A stretch of 64,000 nucleotides of DNA, taken from positions 319,012,616-319,076,615 of the forward strand of contig NC_134710.1 in NCBI RefSeq assembly GCF_043290135.1. Direction: 5' to 3'. Below are positions 56,067 to 64,000 of the stretch, in pieces. Source of the DNA: Rhipicephalus microplus. Lineage: Eukaryota > Arthropoda > Arachnida > Ixodida > Ixodidae. Made by a program: the position numbers and the translations under genes. Under the pieces are notes generated by a model. That model saw nothing but the letters and a program-made list of their open reading frames with translations. It searched no databases and had not been told where the DNA came from. How positions within the stretch are numbered: the first letter of the stretch is position 1; each line of letters starts with the position of its first letter.

Positions 56067-56142
56067 ATGAAAAGGCACACACCTTGGATCGCAGTCCTCC
56101 TACTCTGTGTAACTGCCGAAGTTCGCTCGAGAAGCTATCAGG
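56067..56142 (+). CDS. First coding exon of a secreted or membrane protein
   Basis: ATG opens a classic signal peptide: MKRHTPWIAVLLLCVTAEVR, then SRSYQ. A short basic start is followed by a hydrophobic core (WIAVLLLCVTA) and a cleavage-like Val-Arg-Ser region near residue 21. Directly after, CAGG|GTGAGT is a near-perfect 5' splice site, leaving a phase-1 intron. Signal-peptide exons ending in phase 1 are common in extracellular modular proteins, so a receptor or secreted protein is likely. The rest of the gene is not found in the window. A TATA box and CpG-rich sequence upstream support a real gene start. Protein identity unknown. Confidence 0.7.
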
Positions 56143-57220
56143 GTGAGTACTGACGTTCGCGCCTGGGTTCTCGCGAACGGGCTCACACTCTCGCCATTTT
56201 GCGCTTGGTTTAGAACAGATGTCACATTGTTGGGGCCAGACAGCGTGTGCGAATCGCCGTGTTTTGTTTACATTTTGATTCAGAGCGGTGTATTTTGCGG
56301 TGGTGCCTCGTCCGATCGGAGTGTTGTATTGGCATGTTTGCATATTAACAGCCGTCACGCGTTAGCGTTTTAGATTAGTATGTGTTATGTGACAATGAAT
56401 ATCCAAGCCTCGGTGCATCACTCCAGCTTGGTTACGTCACGGTAGTTCAGTTGTGTATCGAGACCCTGGTGCGCAATGCTGTCTGACCTGTGCATCAAAG
56501 GTGTGTTGTCCGCAGATAGGTGTTCCGATTCTCATATTAAGCATGGCAGCTTTCGTTCCGCATATGTACATTTTCGCGCTTACTGTTTTCGCTATATGTA
56601 CTCGGTTTTCTGTCGGTGTTTGTGTCCTTATCCAATGGCAAAGTGGATGAGTCTTAGTTACCTAGACGTATTTTCATGCCATTCAAGTGGCGCCGAATTG
56701 CGAAGTTATACCTACGTGCACTTTCTCTTTAACAGTTTCAGTCGGTGACCAGCACTACATTGACTGTCTCGGTTTTGTCGCGGTTGAAAGTTTGCAGGTG
56801 TTAACTGTAAGGAAAAATACAATAGAACCGTAATTACGGGTTAGAAACGAGATCGCAGGTACCGTCTGGCCTTATGCGACACATTAAATTCACCCATTTC
56901 TGAACTTGGATAAATACGAAAAAAAAAAGGTGTTTCAACATAGTTTTAAGTCAGAATCTTGCAGGTATTTTGCGACACCTACACAAAGCACATGCACTGC
57001 GAGTGTTGCATGTGGTTTGTGCGATGCATAATGTGCGTTCTTTACATGATCCAGGAAGTAAAGTATTACTAAGATAGCCAACACAGCAACATTAGTAGAT
57101 GTATTGCTGCAATTTGATTAATGCAGTCATTGTCATCTGCATTAGATATACTCCTTGAACTTGTTCTGAAACAAAGCCAGTCATATTCGCACTAATACGG
57201 TATGCTTGTCATGGTTAAAG

Positions 57221-57276
57221 CAATTTTTGCCACACGTTTGTCTCCTTTAATTCAATTTTTGCCACACGCTTGTCTC
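57221..57276. repeat. 24-bp direct repeat, two copies
   Basis: CAATTTTTGCCACACG(T/C)TTGTCTC at 57221-57244 and 57253-57276. Confidence 0.8.
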
Positions 57277-57730
57277 TAGTGCGCGACGTGCCTTTAAACT
57301 CAAGACTGACAGTGCCTTTGGTAGTAGTATATTAGCAGCCAGTTTATGCAACATGACTAGTGAAACTGCAATGCAGCCTTGCTCAGGGCTATTGAAAGGT
57401 GTTCATATGTTTTTGCATTTGTTATTGTATAAACGGTCATAATATCTATCAGCTGCACATTAGATGGAGTGCACAAAGTTGCCTCATTTTGAAGCATGCT
57501 AAAATATGAAGACAGTGGAAAGCCAGTGTGATATACTTTCTTTGGTACGAGTGGCAAGATAGTTAAACATCATTTGTCATTTGGTTTTTATTATCATAAA
57601 TTAAAATTAGGTCAATGAATCTGGACATTACAAATACTTGAGTGGCAGTAATGAAAATGGTTAAACCGGCGTAATTTTCATTTTTATCAATGAATAAACT
57701 TGTTTATACATATTCGTAATGTAGCCATAC

Positions 57731-57763
57731 AATATGCAGCCATACAAAATATGGCTGCATATT
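57731..57763. repeat. 14-bp perfect hairpin
   Basis: AATATGCAGCCATA pairs with 57750-57763 around CAAAA. No precursor-like context. Confidence 0.6.
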
Positions 57764-59221
57764 TTGAGTACCTGCAATATTGCCTCAGAGTAAGCTCAGT
57801 AAAGATGTTAATCCCTTATAAAAGCATCAGCAGAATTGGCATGAAACATTAATTTATTAGATGGGAGATAAAGTCGGTGTGAAAATTCTGGGCTTGGTAA
57901 CCAACATTGAATTTATTGCGACTTAACAATGGAGCAAAATTGGTCCACTTGTAGCAGTAAGGCTATTCTCACTGTCCCCGGACTATCGGTGGCACGCAAG
58001 GTGAACCAACATGGCGGTTTGGAGGATAATTGCGAGCAAGTAGGATGGCTTATAAGTGTGTTGTAAAACTTGTTTTGACAAGTGTAATCATGCCAGGCCA
58101 CTTTCATGATGCGGCATCGAGTTCCACATTGAAATAGATTACAATTACATGCAAAATGAAGGGTAAATGAGTTGAAATTTGCAAACCAACCATTCATGTG
58201 ATGGTGAAGATAAAACCTCAGCTCAATTTGCGACCATCGATTACCGCTTCATTCTCCGCTGCACTGACCCACTTGTGTCCGCACATGCCGTGTTGACTTC
58301 CCATGAATAAATGTTGCAACGATAAACGCCATTTGCGGCTGCCATATGCCACTCTCTACTAATTAAACAGTGGCTGCATTATTTCATCTAGTGTGACCCA
58401 GCTCGCGTGCTTGGTGCCTTGAAAGGCCTCATGGGCACAAAAGGGGTAGAAATGCACCATCTATGCCCATGCGATGCATTGTCGCCTGCGAAAACAAATT
58501 GCTTCAAGCTGTAATGTTTTGAAGGAATGCAGTTATCTCTCGATAATTAGAAGCATTTTGAAACTTGAATAATTTTGACCACGAGAGTACAACATTGGGA
58601 TTTATTTGATTTATCTCTGATCATTAAGCTCTTGAAACACTGGTGTCACCAATTTTGTAAGGAAGTTTTTGTAGTTTTGTTAACAAAGACACGTATTTAT
58701 TGGGTGAATCGTCATGCAGTGGGCTGAAATTAGGAAGCGCTTCGGCGAGACTAACATATATAAGTTTTTATACAACAACACATAGGCTTCGATCAAGATG
58801 GCTTCGTAACATCGTGCAGCTGATTTCTAAATGGTGCTAAACAGAAAAATTGCACTAAAACATGTATAAACGTAGCGCACGCGTAAGTTTTGTATTGGCA
58901 CATTCCCAGTTTGTCCTTTATTTTCTTTTCCACCTCTCCTTCTTAGAACGGCATACAATACAGCATATTGAGAGAGCAAGAAACAACTTTAGGCACTGTC
59001 GTTGATTTTATATTACCGGTGGTTTGCAGTGTTGGAACCAAAAGCTTGCCACTATCGTTTCGGCCCAAATAATCACTTCTACCTGAACATAACTGAACAC
59101 TGTAGTCAGTTGATGACAGGAGCGACTCCCACACATCGAGGGAGAAAGCTTGCAGTGTTGTTTTGGAAGCTGCTTGACTACCCAATATCACATTTCGGAA
59201 ATGCGAGGGGAACCCTCTATC

Positions 59222-59349
59222 AAAGCAAATTGAAGTGGCGCAGACTTACCAACAGATTACCACATATCTAATCACCACACATTTTAAAGCAAATTGAAGT
59301 GGCGCAGACTTACCAACAGATTACCACATATCTGATCACCACACATTTT
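59222..59349. repeat. 64-bp tandem duplication
   Basis: 59222-59285 and 59286-59349 differ at one base (A/G). Recent duplication. Confidence 0.9.
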
Positions 59350-60599
59350 ACATTAGTATATTTCACTAGAAAAAGTTTGACAATATTTCTGCTGCGAATT
59401 TTTTTCGTGCTCCGCGGCACGGTGCCTGTAAGTTGGATATTGCCACTCATTGGTGAAAAAGGCTAACGAAAGCTCTCTGCCTGCATGGCATGTGTTGGCA
59501 GGGCTCGCACTAGCCGCATGAAACCGCTGCATTGTCGGTTGATCTTCCTCGAGGCGTTTTCTCTCTGTCCGCTGTGCAGCGCGTCAGTTTAGGGACAGTA
59601 TGAATGGGACGTAAGAAAAATGGAGCTGTGCTTGTTTCTGCTGCAGTGATGTTGAGGACACAGTGAGATGGATAGTGCATCTAGGTTTTGTGTACCAGAC
59701 TTGAGGGCAAAAAAAAAATGCTCTGGGACTGGCCATTGTGTCCTCTTGAGTTTGCAGAGTTAGGACTGAAGTTTAATCAAAGTAGGCAACATTGTGCCTG
59801 CATTCCTTTGTATAACCCACATCTTGAAATGTGATATCATATGTTGGGGTGGGGTGGGGGGTGAAATCGAGTGATCCAATTTAGTGCAAATAATGCTATT
59901 TAAAGTGAAAGTTAAGAGAAACTGATGTCGCCAGTGTGTGAGATAGTTGCATAGGAATTCCTATTGATCTCAGGAAAGCGTCTCCGTGAGCCTAAATGAG
60001 CCGTGCTACACCTTTGGAACATAGTCGCAAAATGCTACGGACTGGTAGCTGAGGCTGCTCGCAATACACGAGCCCAACATTATAGTGCAGCACGTGGCCT
60101 GGAATTTACAAAATTATTTTCAAATTCAGCTAGAAATCATAGCCCTTGTCTTCTACAAATGATGCCATATATCCAAATGACCAGGCCATATATCCAAATT
60201 CACAGCAATTGGCTGAGTTGAGCATCGTGGGCCGCATAGTTACTACGGTTGCCATGTGCGCTCATGCATTAGGGTGCCTCGATGCTCCCCTGTTGCTTCA
60301 TGCAGGGTGGCGCCATTTATTGCTAGTACGTCCACCATTGAAGTGTCCATGTCTCAAGCCCGTGAAAGCTTTTTGCAACCGCACGCCAGCTGTGTGCTGC
60401 TGAGAAACTGGCACGGATATAATGCCGATGTCGCCACCCTTCGCCGAGAGGATGGAGAGGAGGAGCATCGAGGCACCCCATCGCGCGCGTTTGTGATCAC
60501 ACTGAAAGTAAACTGCACAATCGAAGAAAAGGCACTAAAGTTCATACTGTAGAAGGACTCAAAGCTGAGCCAGTTAGTGACAGTACTTGAACATATCTT

Positions 60600-60691
60600 A
60601 ACACAGTGCACGACTACAAGAACACAAGGGAAGAAGGGACTGTGCTCCAGTTTGTCCCTTCTCTTGTGTCTGCCTAGTCGTGCGCTGTGTT
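60600..60691. repeat. Foldback repeat with A-rich tail
   Basis: AACACAGTGCACGACTA... pairs with ...TAGTCGTGCGCTGTGTT, arms about 40 bp, followed by an A12 run. The design is like the foldback at 55442. Confidence 0.7.
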
Positions 60692-61374
60692 AAAAAAAAA
60701 AAACAAAATTTCAATTTCTCACGAAACCTAATATCCTTCCATCTTGCCATTCCTCCTTGTTTAGTTTCCAGCATGTTCATAAGGATGCGAGAAAAGAGAA
60801 AGCAATTACAGCATGCGCGAATCTTAGCTCTGTGCATACTTGACGGATTTAGAAACAATTGCGGTCTTTGATTCATGAGGCAATGAACTCCTTTAGTGAA
60901 GCCATTCAATGATTACTTGGAAAAGTTTTGCAGAACCCCTTTAATGTATTCACAGTAACCTTTTGCTTACTGAGGACGATAGCTGAGCTTGTTCACACAG
61001 TTCATATCACTCTTGCCAAAGATTAGCTGGGCTTGTTCACGCTGAAAGATGCATTTGGGGGTAGCATAGTTAAGCTACACTGATTCTTTTCTGAGTTCTC
61101 TTTGGCTTGAACAGATGCGGCAGTAAAAAAAAATATATATGAACCGTGCTCAAAGCACTGTAGGTATTTAGGCATTCTGCTAACTGGAGTTGGCAAATGG
61201 CATCCTGCTGTGAGTGCAAGGAACCTGCACATGCTGATAGCAGCTCTTTCCAGAAAACAGAAAACGCTTGTTCAGTGAGGTTTTGTGGAATGAATTATTT
61301 CTGTTCTTCTGCGAGTGCAATAGTGACGACACAGAGCATCAAATTTTTTTCTAAATTATTGGATTCGGACATCA

Positions 61375-61900
61375 TTTTATGCTCTGTTTCACACATCATG
61401 TGCAACGTTGTGGAAGCTAGCGAGACTTCTTGCAGTCGATGTGTTTGTTCGCAACAAAAAGTAGTTCAATGTTCTTACGACCAAAAATTTAATTTTTGTT
61501 TGTTATTAGGTAAGAATCATCGAAGATAATACGTGCCTTACAAACAAAAACGCCATTTAACGTCTGTTATTGTGTGGCTGTATAGCTTAGTTTTCGCATG
61601 ACGTCACATACAGGCTCTCTATTCTGGGTACGTCAGGATGGCGGCCACCTGGACTTTCAGTGTCAAAGCAGATTAGAACACTACAGGGTCGTTCGGAACT
61701 CGCGTTCTTTTGTGCTCACCCCGCTTTTTTCTCTTTGCCAGTCGCGCCAAAGGGGACCACAAAGAAATGCGAATGTGCATCGGCACTAATCAGATTTATC
61801 GCGAGCGACCACGAAACACTCAGAGTTATACGCTGTTCTGGCCGAACTTCTTGCATAGCTTCCACAGCGTTGCACCTGGTGTATGAAACGGAGTATAACG
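61375..61900. repeat. Inverted repeat, about 58-bp arms
   Basis: The stretch 61375-61434 (GTGCAACGTTGTGGAAGCTA inside) is inverted at 61845-61900. The 400 bp between are non-coding. Possible MITE core. Confidence 0.6.
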
Positions 61901-62204
61901 TATTGGCAGTGGGAGATGATGGATGTGTACAAACTCGACTGTTGTGTCCAAGACTTTCTTTCACGGGTTCGCTTGTCCATGTGGATTATTTTTTAAATTT
62001 GAAAGATGCATTTACTGCATCGAAGATAGGATAGGCTCAGTCACTTGCCATGGTGTAGTACGGAAAAGCCAATCTTCTGCATAGTTTCTACAAAAATTAT
62101 TTCGTTTGTATCTAGCAAATTATGCACCTTTAAATAATTTTTTTTAGCTGTATGATATGGATAAGCTTCACTCTGTACCACTAATAGATTGTAGCCAAAT
62201 TAAG

Positions 62205-62274
62205 ATTGTTTTTTCAAGCTCTCTTAATTAGTGATGCATATTGTTTTTTCAAGCTCTCTTAATTAGTGATGCAT
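62205..62274. repeat. 35-bp tandem duplication
   Basis: Two units of ATTGTTTTTTCAAGCTCTCT... in tandem, 62205-62239 and 62240-62274. Confidence 0.85.
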
Positions 62275-62544
62275 ATTGTGTGCTTTGTGCATGAGATGCA
62301 GCAGGTGTAATGCTCATAGAAAGGCGCTGGCATGTGCAGGCAAGTGTATGTGCAGTCTGGCAAGCCGCTAGATGCACTTCTGAGTAATTTACAGCTGGAC
62401 TTGGTATGTGGCAAGTGACAGGCTTGGGCACTAAGAGTTCAAAAGGAAACTTGGCTAGTTTGCTGCATCGCTGATCTTGCGTTCCTATTATGCCACTTTG
62501 ATGTATAAACATAAATAATCCATCTTTCACACTGCAAATATTTA

Positions 62545-63326
62545 TAATGTCATTTACAACGAATGACATTAGTTTGTTATGTCATTTGTTTACTGTCACA
62601 TGGGAAAACTAATGCCATTTGACGAAAATGACATTTTTGGTCGAATGAGTTCCCAAAACACATTCGCATTCGATTTCAGACCAAATGAGTAGTCTCAACG
62701 CCAGAGACTTTTAGAGAAATGACTTTTATCTTATGTATACGTAACTTTTATCATTTGTAAATATCTTATTCTTACTAGATCAAGGTATCACTGGTTTGGT
62801 GGCATAATAGCACGCCCGAAAGTCTCTAAAAATTTAAAATAAACTACTCTCAACTACAGCAGCTGGATGCCGGCCATGTTTTAATTTTTTGTTCTGTTGT
62901 TGTTGTTGCCTGTATCGCAGATGTTTATTGTCCAATTGCACGTGTTGTGGTGGCTCAGGTGGTGACTACGTGAAATCGCTGCTGCAGTCTCATTTCTGCA
63001 GCCGGGAAGTCAATCATGCGCCTTGCTTCAGCTCATCTTGCAGCTGTACTTATGCCCGGTCATGTCGGTGGCCATGTTGATTTGGTGTTGTGTGAAACGA
63101 CCGCGTTGATATTCTAGAAGCTCCTTTTTACTTGTAAAAATTATTTTTGTAGACACACGCATGTTTTATGCGAGCTTTAGTACGTTTTTTTTCTCCCAAA
63201 ATCCACAGCTCAGGAGTGCAAAGGTCAATGTCATCATTTCAAAATGACGTTTGTTTTCGTCGTGTGACAGCACAAAGGTGAATTGACATTAGGTCAGGTT
63301 AATGCCATTCATCGTAGATGACATTA
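62545..63326. mobile_element. MITE candidate with about 85-bp inverted ends
   Basis: The left end TAATGTCATTTACAACGAAT and the right end (inverse TAATGTCATCTACGATGAAT) match over about 85 bp with gaps. The 780-bp element encodes nothing. It is inside the presumed intron. Confidence 0.6.
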
Positions 63327-64000
63327 GATCTGCTGTGTGGCAGGGGTATTAGAGGTTAAAGGTCTTTTATACTGGTTTTATAGTGTATATAAATGCCTAT
63401 TCTTGGTGTTTCTGTATAAATGTGTAAGTGCCTCTAAATGCCTACTTTTGAAATCGACACCTGTATAAAAACTATTTAACCTTAAATTTCACTTTGAAGT
63501 GCAGTTTGAGAATGGTATTTGTGTTACCAAGCAACATTGACCTTTTGGAACTCAATGGGATTCAATACATTTCTGTTGTTCAACCAGCTTTGGGAAATCA
63601 ATTTCACCAGAGGTGAAATGGGACATGCCGCTCACCATACGCCACCGCCCTGACATCGTGCAAGGAATTGGAGCAGGAGGAGATCTTGAGGAGAAAAAAA
63701 GATGCCACTTTTGCAACCTTAGTATCTGTAAGGAGCGGGGAGAGGGGCAATAATGGGAAAAAGTAGAGCGGAAGAAGAGGAGAGTTGCATGGCGTCCATG
63801 GCTGACATTATGGTTGGCTTCTACAGCATGTTGTCTTGTGCAGCATCCCTAAAGAATTGAAGAACCTCTTTGAAGGTCTGGTTTTGGCGGTGGGGAGAGA
63901 ATAGAAAGTCCCTCTGTGTTGTCACTAAAAGGTGAACATTAAATGCGTAACCGTGGAGTACTGTCAGTAGAATGGAGAGTATAGGTCGAAGTGTAGACCT

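Larger units (their letters stand above)
56143..64000 (+). other. Presumed first intron; no second exon recognised
   Basis: Nearly 7.9 kb of AT-rich DNA with low coding density. Several small repeats are listed separately. No frame in it shows a domain or splice-site pair that I can defend, so the next exon is probably beyond the window. Confidence 0.45.

Noticed and set aside
60256..60552. Possible second exon of the signal-peptide gene
   Set aside because: No domain, and no convincing acceptor of matching phase; composition like the surrounding intron.

Overview
The window looks like nuclear DNA of a hard tick, probably a metastriate species close to Rhipicephalus. The evidence is several copies of a tRNA-derived SINE resembling the tick element Ruka, CR1-like and RTE-like LINEs with tick-style 3' ends, spliced genes with GT-AG introns, and many long simple repeats. 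There are no bacterial operons, ribosome binding sites or CRISPR arrays. Species assignment is inference; no database could be searched.

Two host genes are well supported. The first (9909-12877, +) has two exons that join in matching phase and encodes a leucine-rich-repeat protein of about 727 residues. It resembles the expanded tick proteins often labelled 'NLR family CARD domain'. The second is a gene start at 56067: a first coding exon carrying a signal peptide, ending in a strong GTGAGT donor, with a TATA box about 217 bases upstream. Its intron appears to fill the rest of the window. Weaker host-like pieces are a THAP zinc-finger exon (19729-20402), two decayed THAP copies facing each other (2300-4529), and a MADF-like fragment (17521-17667).

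Layout: 1-5600 holds LINE 3' ends and the inverted THAP copies. 5600-9290 holds a family built of roughly 150-bp subrepeats, an RTE LINE end and a MITE. 9790-12984 is the LRR gene. 12984-19700 is mostly unannotatable, with a gypsy-type reverse transcriptase relic. 19700-29400 is nested: a THAP exon, a (GGAT)n array that is the tail of a minus-strand CR1-like LINE, a 4.9-kb LTR element inserted inside that LINE, then a Penelope-like element. 30333-35540 is a nearly complete gypsy element. 35600-41122 holds SINEs, a second Penelope relic and a possible solo LTR. 41278-44900 is a decayed CR1-like LINE with an esterase-type ORF1. 45321-48805 is a truncated second gypsy element. 50953-55300 is a second gag-only LTR element. 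55440-64000 is the signal-peptide gene start and its intron.

The most interesting material is (a) two young non-autonomous LTR elements of one design: TGTCAC...GTGACA LTRs of about 1 kb, exact 5-bp target duplications, one long ORF with a charged coiled-coil start, no reverse transcriptase or integrase, and the same putative primer site; (b) the LRR gene, with an F-box-like C-terminus and a (TG)46-T10 tract just before its 3' splice site; and (c) repeated links between retroelement tails and microsatellites. No clearly new gene system was found.
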